This document shows positions 7,982 to 15,888 of a stretch of DNA of 24,829 bases, piece after piece. Below the pieces are notes generated by a model that did no database searches, was not told the DNA's origin, and worked only from the letters and a program-made list of their open reading frames with translations. The position numbers and the translations under genes were made by a program. The DNA lies in contig JAYTTZ010000181.1 in the NCBI GenBank assembly GCA_043744805.1, positions 1 to 24,829 on the forward strand, read 5' to 3'. The DNA is from Ga0077536 sp043744805. GTDB taxonomy: Bacteria > Pseudomonadota > Gammaproteobacteria > Ga0077536. Within the stretch, counting starts at the first letter, position 1; each line of letters opens with the position of its first letter.

Positions 7982-10900
7982 GCTTGGGTTCAGGAGCAGT
8001 GCCGGCCTCGAAGCACGACTGACCGCCAATGGCGCGCTCGATCGCCTGCAGCACGCCGGCATCACCTTGAATCGAAGTCGTGCGAGCGTGCTCGAAGGCG
8101 GGCTTGCCAACCTCTACCTGCGCCGCCTCGATGGCGTGCCCGCCGCAACGCCACTGCTGGGGCCGCAGAGTCCGTCGCTGCTGGAGCGCAACGGGGGGGC
8201 TTTCACCTTGCGGGGCCTGTGGCAGGGGCTGCGCTATCGCCTGCGCCTGGCCCTTGCCGAAGCAACGATCGCGTGGTGCTGGCAACTGGCGATCCGCAAC
8301 GAAACGGCATCACCCGTGCAGATCGATCTCCTGCATTGCCAGGACTTCGGGCTTGCGGACTACGCGTTCATGCGGAGCAACGAGTACTACGTCAGCCATT
8401 ACCTCGACCACGCACCGCTCAGCCACGCCGTGCATGGCTGGGCACTTGCCGTGCGCCAGAACCTGCCGATGGAGGGCCGCCATCCCTGGTGCGTGCTCGG
8501 GTCGACCGGCCGGGCGAGTGCCTTCGCCACCGATGCCCTGCAGTTCCATGGGCTCGCGGCGCGTTCTGGCCGGCCGCCTCCCGCGCTGCGCGACGGCCTG
8601 CCGGCCACGCGGCTCCAGCACGAACACGCGCTAGCCGCCTTGCAGGAAGCTCCGATGTTCCTTGCACCGGGTGACACCGTGCGGCGAGGCTTCCTCGTGG
8701 GCTACCTGCCGGATCATCCGGCCGCGAGCGGCAGCGACGATCTTGCCTTCCTCGACGCGCTGCTGGCGCTGCCCGAAGCCCACGCCACCTTGGCACTGGA
8801 CGACACCGCAGCGACGAGCCCGCTCCCCAGATCCTTGTTCGATACCGCGCCCCGCTTTGCGGCCGAGACCATCGGCCTGGACGGACTCGAAGCCCTCTAC
8901 GGCGTGGCCACCGTGCGCGAACGGGGCAACGGGAGTTTCCACGCGCCGCCCTGGCATGTGGTCGCCCGCGACAAGGAGCACTGCGTGTTGCGGCCCCACG
9001 CGCAGATCCTGCGCACTGGTAGCGCGCTCGTGCCCGACGAAGCCGCGCTCACCACGACGGCCTGGATGGCGGGTGTGTTCAATTCGATGCTCTGCCAGGG
9101 CCATGTGGGCCTCAATCGCCTGCTCAATACGCAGCGTGGGTACCTCGGCCTCCAGCGCGCCAATGGGCAGCGGGTGTTCGTCGAAACCGACCAGGGCTGG
9201 CAGTTGCTCGACGTGCCCTCCGCCTGGGCGACGCGGCCCGGCGAATGCCGCTGGCATTACGTCGATGCAGATCTTGAGATCGAAGTGGTGGTGCTCGCCC
9301 CGCGCGACACTCACCGCATCGAACTTTCAATCCGCGTGCTGCGTGGCGGCCCGCGTCGCTTCCTTGTCGCCCACCTGCTGGCGCTGGACGATGACGATGG
9401 CCTCGACTCCAGCGGGACCACGATCAGGGAAGACGCCGAGGGCTACGTCCTCAGCGCCCCTGCAGGCACTGTCTTCGCCAGCCGCTTTGGTGAACGCGGC
9501 TTCCGCGTGCGCGTGACGCCGCCGTCGGCAATCGAGCGCAGCGGCAGCGACGAACTGCTGTCCAGCGCTGGCCACCCGCAGGGCGTGCCCTGCTTCTGCC
9601 TGCTGAGCCGCGCCACGCAGGCGCTGTCGATTGCCCTCTCGGGGGAACTCGTCGAAGCCGCCAACGTTGCCGCGGCACCCGCGCTCACGACACGGCTCGC
9701 GCTCGCACTTCCGCCCAACCATCCCCGCACCGGGGAGATCGCGGAATGGTCGGCGATCGTCCCGTGGTTCATCGACAACGCACTGGTGCACTACCTCGCG
9801 CCGCGCGGCATCGAGCAATACACCGGCGGCGGCTGGGGCACGCGCGACATCTGCCAGGGTCCGCTCGAAATGCTGCTGGCGCTGGGGGAGTTCGACGCCG
9901 CGCGCGACCTGCTGTGCCGGGTGTACAGCACGCAGAATGCCGCCGGCGACTGGCCGCAGTGGTTCAGTGTGTTCCCCCGCGACCGCGCCATCCGGGCCCA
10001 TGAAGCCCACGGCGACATCGTGCTGTGGCCGCTGCTGGCGCTGGGGCGCTACCTGGCAGCAAGCGCGGATCCGGGCTTGCTTGACGCGCTGCTGCCGTTC
10101 CATGTCGCGGATGGCGAGCCCGACGCCGGGCTGGCGCCACTCTGGACACATGTGGAGCGCGCGCTCGCCTTCATCGACGGCCAGTGCATCGCGGGCACCG
10201 CGCTCATCCGCTACGGTCTCGGCGACTGGAACGACGCCATGCAGCCCGCCAACCCGGCGTGGCGCAAGCAGCTCTGCAGCAGTTGGACCGTCGCCCTGCA
10301 CTACCAGGCCGCGAGCCTTCTCGGGGTCGCCCTCGGCAACGCTGGACGCCCGGACGCCGCCCGCGCGCTGCAGGTCGACGCGGCGCGCATCGCCGGGGAT
10401 TTCGCCAACCTGCTGCTCGCGGATGGCGTCGTTGCCGGCCACGTGGAGTTCGATACGGCCGGCGCCCCTGCCTACCTGCTCCATCCGCGCGACCAGCGCA
10501 CCGGCATCCACTACAGCCTGCTGCCGATGCCGCAGGCCATCCTCGCTGGCCTGCTCGCACCAGCGGCGGCCAAGGCCCATCTAGCACTCATCAAGCAGCA
10601 CCTCTGGGGCCCCGACGGCGCGCGCCTCTTCGACCGCCCCCTGCCCTATCACGGGGGTCCCAGCCAACGCTATTTGCGGGCCGAGAGCGCCGCGTTCTTC
10701 GGGCGGGAAATCGGCCTTATGTACACCCATGCGCACCTGCGCTATGCGGAGGCGCTCGCCTTGCTCGGTTGCGCCGACGATCTCCTGGGCGCACTTGGCC
10801 TCGTCAACCCCATCGGCCTCGAAGCGCGGCTGCCGGGCGGGAATCCACGCCAGTCCAATTGCTACTACTCAAGTTCCGACGCCGTAGTGCCTGATCGCTA

Positions 10901-11303
10901 CGCCGCGGAAGCGCTGTACGCAAAGCTGCTGGACGGCGAACTGCGCTTCGAGGGCGGCTGGCGGGTGTATTCGAGTGGCCCGGGCCTGTGCATCGCCCTG
11001 TTCATCCGCTGCCTGCTGGGCTTGCGCCTGCAGGGCGCGCGGTTCGAAATCGATCCCGTGCTGCCTCCGCGCCTCGACGGACTCCTGGTCGACCTCCCGT
11101 TGTTCGGCGTGCCGTGCCGCTTTGTCTATCGGGTGGAGGCACGCGGATACGGGATCCACGCCGTTGTCCTCAACGGTTCACGCCTGGCCGGGCGCGCCGA
11201 GACCAACCCTTACCGCGAAGCCGGTGCCAGCTTCGATATCGCCCTCGACCTGCGGCCACTGCTGCGCGAGCAGCACAACACGTTCGAGATCACGCTCCGG
11301 TGA
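7974..11303 (+). CDS. GH94 phosphorylase-like, 1,2-beta-oligoglucan phosphorylase type
   Basis: A 1109-residue enzyme, the right length for 1,2-beta-oligoglucan phosphorylases (SOGP), which release glucose 1-phosphate from sophoro-oligosaccharides with inorganic phosphate. SOGP-like blocks recalled from that family are present in order: GVFNSM followed by the NTQRGYLGLQRANGQRVFVE region, RWHYVDAD, YTGGGWGTRDICQGPLE, GDWPQWF, HGDIVLWPL, YGLGDWNDAMQPAN (Asp754 is the likely general acid, as in the DWND/DWDD of GH94), DQRTGIHYSLLPMP, GREIGLMYTHAHLRY, RQSNCYYSSSD and GGWRVYSSGPG. No signal peptide. The ATG at 7974 has GAGGA 8 nt upstream; the frame stays open to 7887 but the start at 7974 fits the overlap with the preceding stop. 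Activity on beta-1,2-glucan is inferred; other beta-linkages are possible, since GH94 includes cellobiose and laminaribiose phosphorylases. Confidence 0.88.
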   Translation: MAELGFRSSAGLEARLTANGALDRLQHAGITLNRSRASVLEGGLANLYLRRLDGVPAATPLLGPQSPSLLERNGGAFTLRGLWQGLRYRLRLALAEATIAWCWQLAIRNETASPVQIDLLHCQDFGLADYAFMRSNEYYVSHYLDHAPLSHAVHGWALAVRQNLPMEGRHPWCVLGSTGRASAFATDALQFHGLAARSGRPPPALRDGLPATRLQHEHALAALQEAPMFLAPGDTVRRGFLVGYLPDHPAASGSDDLAFLDALLALPEAHATLALDDTAATSPLPRSLFDTAPRFAAETIGLDGLEALYGVATVRERGNGSFHAPPWHVVARDKEHCVLRPHAQILRTGSALVPDEAALTTTAWMAGVFNSMLCQGHVGLNRLLNTQRGYLGLQRANGQRVFVETDQGWQLLDVPSAWATRPGECRWHYVDADLEIEVVVLAPRDTHRIELSIRVLRGGPRRFLVAHLLALDDDDGLDSSGTTIREDAEGYVLSAPAGTVFASRFGERGFRVRVTPPSAIERSGSDELLSSAGHPQGVPCFCLLSRATQALSIALSGELVEAANVAAAPALTTRLALALPPNHPRTGEIAEWSAIVPWFIDNALVHYLAPRGIEQYTGGGWGTRDICQGPLEMLLALGEFDAARDLLCRVYSTQNAAGDWPQWFSVFPRDRAIRAHEAHGDIVLWPLLALGRYLAASADPGLLDALLPFHVADGEPDAGLAPLWTHVERALAFIDGQCIAGTALIRYGLGDWNDAMQPANPAWRKQLCSSWTVALHYQAASLLGVALGNAGRPDAARALQVDAARIAGDFANLLLADGVVAGHVEFDTAGAPAYLLHPRDQRTGIHYSLLPMPQAILAGLLAPAAAKAHLALIKQHLWGPDGARLFDRPLPYHGGPSQRYLRAESAAFFGREIGLMYTHAHLRYAEALALLGCADDLLGALGLVNPIGLEARLPGGNPRQSNCYYSSSDAVVPDRYAAEALYAKLLDGELRFEGGWRVYSSGPGLCIALFIRCLLGLRLQGARFEIDPVLPPRLDGLLVDLPLFGVPCRFVYRVEARGYGIHAVVLNGSRLAGRAETNPYREAGASFDIALDLRPLLREQHNTFEITLR

Positions 11304-11342
11304 GCGCTGCGATTACCCGGCAGGCGCTTACGCGTCACGGCC

Positions 11343-11348
11343 TATAAT
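11343..11348 (+). promoter_or_regulatory. -10 element for rluF (leaderless start)
   Basis: A perfect TATAAT ends 6 nt before the ATG of rluF, so a transcript starting at the usual distance would begin on or next to the A of the start codon. No convincing -35 hexamer is seen 16-18 nt upstream. No Shine-Dalgarno fits between this element and the ATG. Confidence 0.5.
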
Positions 11349-11354
11349 CGCGCC

Positions 11355-12089
11355 ATGCCAGCCAGCGGCGTTCGCCTCAACAAGTTCATTGCGGAATCCG
11401 GGCTCTGCTCCCGACGCGAAGCCGATGCCGTCATCACCGCTGGCCAGGTGCGCGTCAACGGCAAGGTTGTCGGCATCGGCAGCAGGGTGCGCGATGACGA
11501 CGAAGTGACGGTCAAGGGCCGGCGCATCGTCAACCGCAAGCGCCACGTGTACATCGCGCTCAACAAGCCGGTCGGCGTGACCTGCACCACCGATCGCAGC
11601 GACCCTGGCAACATCATTGATTTCATCGGGCATGCGGCGCGCATCTTCCCGATCGGTCGCCTGGACAAGGATTCCGAAGGACTCATCCTGCTCACCACCC
11701 ACGGCGACATCGTCAACGACATCCTGCGCAGCGAGCACCAGCACGAAAAGGAATACCGGGTCACCATCGACACGCCGGTCACCCCGGAATTCATCGCAGC
11801 CATGGCCGCCGGAGTGCGCATCCTCGGTACGCGGACCAAGCCCTGCGAGGTCCACAAGCTGGACCGCCAGGGTTTTCGCATCGTGCTGACGCAAGGCCTG
11901 AACCGGCAGATCCGCCGGATGTGCGAAGCGCTGGATTGCGAAGTGCAGCGCCTGCAGCGCGTGCGGATCATCAACATCCACCTGGCGGGCCTGAAGACGG
12001 GCCGCTGGCGCGACCTCACGGCGGAGGAACTGGCGGGCCTGCTGCCGGAACGCCAGCTGGTGGCGCCCAGGCCTTCACCCCGCCGTTGA
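11355..12089 (+). CDS. rluF: 23S rRNA pseudouridine synthase RluF
   Basis: A 244-residue pseudouridine synthase of the RsuA/RluB/E/F group that would isomerise U2604 in 23S rRNA. An N-terminal S4 RNA-binding domain (VRLNKFIAESGLCSRREAD, residues ~6-24, through VNGKVVGIG) is followed by the catalytic domain with IALNKPVG at 67-74 and FPIGRLDKDSEGL, in which Asp104 is the catalytic aspartate. HEKEYRVTID, GVRILGTRTKPCEV and QGLNRQIRRMCE match RluF closely. It lacks the long basic C-terminal tail of the E. coli protein and ends shortly after the catalytic domain. It follows the GH94 gene by 51 bp but has its own TATAAT box. It converges on the next gene with only 9 bp between the stops. Confidence 0.95.
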   Translation: MPASGVRLNKFIAESGLCSRREADAVITAGQVRVNGKVVGIGSRVRDDDEVTVKGRRIVNRKRHVYIALNKPVGVTCTTDRSDPGNIIDFIGHAARIFPIGRLDKDSEGLILLTTHGDIVNDILRSEHQHEKEYRVTIDTPVTPEFIAAMAAGVRILGTRTKPCEVHKLDRQGFRIVLTQGLNRQIRRMCEALDCEVQRLQRVRIINIHLAGLKTGRWRDLTAEELAGLLPERQLVAPRPSPRR

Positions 12090-12098
12090 GGAATCAAC

Positions 12099-12998
12099 TC
12101 AGGTGGCGTCGCCCATCGCACCCAGGCGGGCAAGGCTCCTCTCGATGGCATCAAGACGCTTCTGGGTGGCGGCGTAGTGCTCGTCCACTTTCTCGTGCAT
12201 GTGGGCAATCTGCATTTCGGCCTTGAGGTTCACGTCGTACTCGATTTCGTTCCGCACGCGATCCCGTTCCGCCTGGCGGTTCTGGCTCAGCAGCACGAAG
12301 ACCGAGAGGACCACCATTTCCAGCGAAACCACTAACGTGAGGAAGCCGTAGGGGAACTCGTCGAAGCGGGCACCGGGCGGCGCGAAGATGTTCCAGCCCA
12401 GCCACAGCGCAAAATAAGCGAGGTGGATAGCGAGGAAGGTCAGGCTGCCCGAGAACTGCGCGATCCAGTCGGTTGCGCGGACCACCAGCGTACGGCGGTC
12501 CTCGCTGTCGACGTTGGCATTGCGGGTGGCAGCGTTGCGGAGCAGCTGCGTGGTCTGCCGCAAGCGCGCACCGGTGGCGGTGAGGAGTTCCAGCGCGGCC
12601 GTTGGTTGGAGGCGGAACAATTCGTCGAGATCGCTGCGATCGATCACCACCGCCTCCACGTCATCCACCGCCTTCGCCGTCGCCGTGCGTGGCCCGCCGT
12701 CGATCAGCGAGATTTCCCCGAAAAAATCATTCACCGCACGGTTGCCCAGCACCACGCTGTCGCCGATCTTGTTGCGCAGGCTGAGTTCCACGTGACCCGA
12801 GTTCAGCAGGTACATGGAGTTGCCGGGATCGCCGTAGGAGAAGATGGTCTCCCCGGGCTTGAAGCACATGACCTGGACCTTGGCCGCGAGGAACTCGCGC
12901 TCGTGGGCTTTCAGCAGTTCGAAGAACGGGACCTTGCCCAGCATTTCAACGATGGCATTCACGGAAGGCGCGCCTGGATCGAGGGGGATAGTCGCCAT
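12099..12998 (-). CDS. Cyclic nucleotide-binding domain / DUF1003 membrane protein
   Basis: A 299-residue inner-membrane protein. Residues ~15-145 are a CRP-like cyclic-nucleotide-binding domain, with FKPGETIFSYGDPGNSMYLL and the phosphate-binding cassette FGEISLIDGGPRTATAKA (Glu95, Arg104). Residues ~170-270 are DUF1003: two membrane helices (about 186-206 and 218-238) and the signature FPYGFLTLVVSLEMVVLSVFV then SQNRQAERDR. The tail ~262-294 looks like a short coiled coil. The frame runs open far upstream to 13475, but the ATG at 12998 begins the recognisable protein and the upstream frame overlaps the mgtA remnant, so that extension is rejected. No good Shine-Dalgarno is visible. The function of DUF1003 is not known; the MgtA stump next door hints at a link to Mg2+ handling, an inference only. 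Confidence 0.88.
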   Translation of the reverse strand: MATIPLDPGAPSVNAIVEMLGKVPFFELLKAHEREFLAAKVQVMCFKPGETIFSYGDPGNSMYLLNSGHVELSLRNKIGDSVVLGNRAVNDFFGEISLIDGGPRTATAKAVDDVEAVVIDRSDLDELFRLQPTAALELLTATGARLRQTTQLLRNAATRNANVDSEDRRTLVVRATDWIAQFSGSLTFLAIHLAYFALWLGWNIFAPPGARFDEFPYGFLTLVVSLEMVVLSVFVLLSQNRQAERDRVRNEIEYDVNLKAEMQIAHMHEKVDEHYAATQKRLDAIERSLARLGAMGDAT

Positions 12999-13048
12999 TG
13001 TGCACGGGATTTGGGTGCCCGGGCATGTCCGTCCCCCGGGCCTGCGCC

Positions 13049-13462
13049 CTACCTGCCCCAGCGCCGCACGAACTGCATCCTGGCCCAGTGGGCAAGCCTC
13101 GCGTAGGTGAGGAGGATCAGCGCCAGCAGTGGCCAGTAGGCGGCGGCCAGCGGCGTGAAGCCCAGGATTTTTCCAAGCGCGGTCGCTGGCAGGACGATGC
13201 CCACCGCGCAGATGAGGCCCGACGCCACCCGCAAGGGCCAGCTTGCGCGACTTTGCAGGAACGGAATCTTCTGCGTGCGGACGAGGTGGATGATGAGGCT
13301 CTGGGTCAGCAGGGATGCCACGAACCAGCCCGTCTGGAACAGCGACGGTTTGTCCCAGGCGTCGAAGACCCACAGCATCATGCCGAAGGTGAGGTAGTCG
13401 CACAGCGACCTCACCGATCCCGGCACCAGCATGAACTTGAAAGCGCGCTGCCATGCTGCCGG
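13049..13462 (-). pseudogene. mgtA: C-terminal fragment of Mg2+-importing P-type ATPase
   Basis: About 137 residues that match the last membrane segments of MgtA/MgtB: FKFMLVPGSVRSLCDYLTFG, then FQTGWFVASLLTQSLIIHLVRT, QKIPFLQSRASWPL, LGFTPL, YWPLLALILL and a basic end (MQFVRRWGR). A full MgtA is about 900 residues. The frame is closed by a TGA at 13463-13465, and none of the phosphorylation (DKTGT), actuator or early membrane regions occurs upstream, where the DNA instead leads to the divergent nirB region. The gene has lost roughly its first 85 percent. An ATG at 13432 could start a 127-residue peptide, which could not transport Mg2+. The remaining sequence is very well conserved, so the truncation may be recent. 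Confidence 0.85.
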
Positions 13463-13845
13463 TCATCCTGATCACCCTCCGGGCATAGCCGCCTTGTGCG
13501 CTATTTTTGGGCGGCCACGGTCGATTGCGGTGCCCGGGACTTGCAAACGTGCCGAGCGCTCATCACGCAAGGACACGGATCCCGGCGCCATTTTTCACGC
13601 TCAGGGCTAAACACCCCGTCCGACCGAGACTGGAAACCAACTTCGTGCGCCGTGGCCCTGAACTTGCACAAAACAACCTGGCGGATGCTGTTGGCCTCTG
13701 TCTGGCGCAGCGCCGGCGGTGTCTCGCCCGCTTGCATGGCACGCTGCCTTGCGCGCGGGGTGATGGAGGGTTTTTCCATCGCGCACTGCGCGGTGACGCA
13801 CGCATGCGCCGGGGACACCGCCACGACCTTGCCCGAGGACTTCCG
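13463..13845. other. Divergent intergenic region upstream of nirB
   Basis: About 380 bp between the mgtA stump and nirB. Several frames stay open through it (including an N-terminal extension of the nirB frame to 13507), but none shows a recognisable domain. It is where the nirB promoter would lie; a sigma-54-like sequence at 13737 is described separately. Small inverted repeats such as CGCGC/GCGCG near 13785-13797 are too short to call a leader structure. Confidence 0.5.
13737..13752 (+). promoter_or_regulatory. Sigma-54-like -24/-12 sequence with wrong spacing
   Basis: TGGCACG, a perfect -24 element, is followed by TTGC, a perfect -12 core. The GG-to-GC distance is 13 nt here against the 12 nt that sigma-54 promoters need. 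It lies about 94 bp upstream of nirB, a natural place for a nitrogen-regulated promoter. It may be a promoter inactivated by a 1-nt insertion, in line with decay of the operon, or chance. Confidence 0.25.
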
Positions 13846-14916
13846 ATGCAGCGCAAGCAACTGATCGTCATTGGCAACGGCATGGCAGGCATCCGCACGG
13901 TCGACGAACTGCTGCAGCTTGCACCCGAGCGCTATGCCATCACCGTCTTCGGCGCCGCACCGCAAGACCTGTTCGGCAACGAGGCGGGCGCAGTGCGGGC
14001 CGTCAGCCTGGCCGACGGCACCGAACTGCCCGCGGATCTGGTGGTGATGGCCATCGGCATCAAGCCCAGCACCGCGCTCGCCGAAAGTGCCGGCCTGCAC
14101 TGCGCACGCGGCGTGGTGGTCAACGACACCCTCCAGACCTACGACCCGCGCATCTACGCCGTCGGCGAATGCGTGAACCAGCGCGGCACTGCCTATGGCC
14201 TGGTGGCGCCGCTGCAGGTGGTGAAGGACGACAAGCTCGTGGGCACGGTGCTCTACGGCGACACCGCCGATGGCGTCTGGTACTTCCGCCTGATTCGCGA
14301 AGGCCGCCCGATCGCCGACATCCGCCATCGCATGATGTTCGGCGAGCAGTCGCTGGGCGACACGGGCCACCAGGGGCAGACCCTCGCGGCAAGCCTGCCT
14401 GACAGCATGGAAATCTGCGGCTGCAACGGCGTGAGCAAGGGCCAGATCTGCCAGGCCATCAAGGCCCTGCGCACGGTGAAGACCTGCGTCGGTTTGGAGT
14501 GGTGTCGCTTTGGCGTCCAGGATTCCACCGCGCTTGGCATCGCACTTGAGCGCGCGTTGTGGCGCATGGCCGCACCCCGCAAGGTGAAGCTCGCGGTCTC
14601 GGGCTGCCCGCGCAACTGCGCGGAATCCGGCATCAAAGACGTGGGTGTGATTGGCGTTGATTCGGGTTGGGAAATCTACGTGGCAGGTCACGGAGGCATC
14701 CGCACGGAAGTCGCACAGTTCCTCGTCAAGCTGGCGACGGCAGGAGAAATAATGGCTGAGCAGGTGATCTGGAATCTCTCGCCGTACTGCGGCGTCGAGC
14801 GCGGGGCTTGTAGGTACATCCACCGGGGCGCCACTGTCCGCAGCGCCCGTGGACGGGACCTGCGGCGGGTCATCCGCAGGACGGGCACCCGCGTGCCGCA
14901 TCCCCACTCCGCATGA
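13846..14916 (+). pseudogene. nirB: Assimilatory nitrite reductase large subunit, multiply deleted, ending in nasA-like start
   Basis: A 356-codon frame made of NirB blocks; intact NirB has about 800-850 residues. Residues 1-37 are the FAD-binding start (VIGNGMAGIRTVDELL). The sequence then jumps to the end of the first flavin/NAD region (GTELPADLVVMAIGIKP ... YDPRIYAVGECV, to ~123), then to KDDKLVGTVLYGDT and ICGCNGVSKG (to ~206), then to the sirohaem/[4Fe-4S] domain. That domain keeps Cys214 and Cys220 (TCVGLEWC), and Cys254 and Cys258 (SGCPRNC). Only Cys191 and Cys193 of the [2Fe-2S] site remain. Near residue 300 the NirB C-terminus is lost and GGAGAAATAATG begins MAEQVIWNLSPYCGVERG, resembling the CPYCGVGCG start of nitrate reductase NasA. 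All junctions are in frame. ATG 13846 has GAGG at a proper distance. No nirD is present. It overlaps ybiB by ATGA. Confidence 0.85.
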
Positions 14917-15887
14917 GCGCGCAAGTGGCGCTCTGGCTCAAGGATCTCGCCCGCGGCGCCCGCGCGGCGCGCAGCCTCACCCGCGAAGACGCCGAAGCCC
15001 TTGGTGATCTGCTCTTTGCCGGCGCGCTGCCCGACGCCCAGGTGGGCGCGCTGCTGGTGGCACTGCGCATGAAGGGCGAATCGGCAGATGAAATCAGCGG
15101 CCTCGCCGCCGCCATGCAGCGTGTGACCGTGCCGCTTGCGTGCCGCCCGGGCACGGGCATGCCGGTGGTGATCCCAAGCTACAACGGCGCACGCCGCACG
15201 CCCAACCTGCTGCCCCTGCTCGCCCTGCTTCTGCGCGGCCTTGGCGTGCCCGTGCTCCTCCATGGGCCGCTCGACGTGCCCGGCAGGGTAGGCACGGCAA
15301 GCATCCTTGCAGCACTGGGCGAGCGCCTCGCCCGCGACACCCGCGAGGCGGAAGACCACCTGGTACGCCACGGGCTCGCATTCGTGTCCCCTGACGTGCT
15401 GTGTCCGCCGCTCGCCGCCCTGCTGGCGTGGCGCACCCTCCTCGGCGTGCGCAACGTGGGGCATTCGCTGGTGAAACTGCTGGCGCCGCTGGCCACGCCA
15501 TCGCTCACCCTGCTGGCGGTGACGCACCCGGCCTATCTCCATCTCTTGCGCGACTACTGCCAGTCCATGCACCGCGATGCGCTGCTCTTCCGCGGGCACG
15601 AAGGCGAAGCCGTGGCAGCACCGGGGCGGCTGCCGGATCTCGAATGGCACGCAGGCGGCGCCCACCGCGCCCTGCCGGGCCTCTTCGCCGGGGCGCCCGA
15701 TCTGCCGTCATTGGACGCAGCGGCTACGGCAGCCTTCATCCGCGACGCCCGACGTAATCCCGCGCACCTGCCTGCGACCTTGCTGCGGCAGGTCGCACTG
15801 GTGCTGCTCGCCACCTACCGCGCGGCGGACGAGACCGACGCCGCGGCCCAGGTGCGCGCTTTCGTCAACCAGCCAGGAGGATGGTGA
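14913..15887 (+). CDS. ybiB: TrpD2-like DNA-binding protein YbiB
   Basis: A 324-residue protein of the anthranilate phosphoribosyltransferase-like (TrpD2/YbiB) family, full length and apparently intact. The helical N-terminal domain (LTREDAEALGDLLFAG ... LRMKGESADEI) is followed by the glycine-rich element PSYNGARRTPNLLP and LLRGLGVPVLLHG, then VRNVGHSLVKLLAP. E. coli YbiB binds nucleic acids and is not known to be a transferase; automated annotation often calls it a glycosyl transferase family protein. The ATG overlaps the stop of the shrunken nirB frame (ATGA), so translation is probably coupled. A ybiB gene between nitrate-assimilation genes and cobA is a common proteobacterial arrangement. 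Confidence 0.9.
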   Translation: MSAQVALWLKDLARGARAARSLTREDAEALGDLLFAGALPDAQVGALLVALRMKGESADEISGLAAAMQRVTVPLACRPGTGMPVVIPSYNGARRTPNLLPLLALLLRGLGVPVLLHGPLDVPGRVGTASILAALGERLARDTREAEDHLVRHGLAFVSPDVLCPPLAALLAWRTLLGVRNVGHSLVKLLAPLATPSLTLLAVTHPAYLHLLRDYCQSMHRDALLFRGHEGEAVAAPGRLPDLEWHAGGAHRALPGLFAGAPDLPSLDAAATAAFIRDARRNPAHLPATLLRQVALVLLATYRAADETDAAAQVRAFVNQPGGW

Positions 15888-15888
15888 G

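Noticed and set aside
9327..10580. 417-codon minus-strand ORF inside the GH94 gene
   Set aside because: Antisense to strongly conserved GH94 motifs; no recognisable domain.
12999..13475. N-terminal extension of the cNMP-binding protein
   Set aside because: This extension is the mgtA remnant read in the wrong frame; the real protein begins at 12998.
13507..13845. N-terminal extension of nirB
   Set aside because: NirB normally starts just before the VIGNGMAG motif, and ATG 13846 has a Shine-Dalgarno sequence; the extension has no similarity.
14688..15665. 325-codon minus-strand ORF over nirB end and ybiB
   Set aside because: Antisense to ybiB, which is full length and conserved; no recognisable domain.
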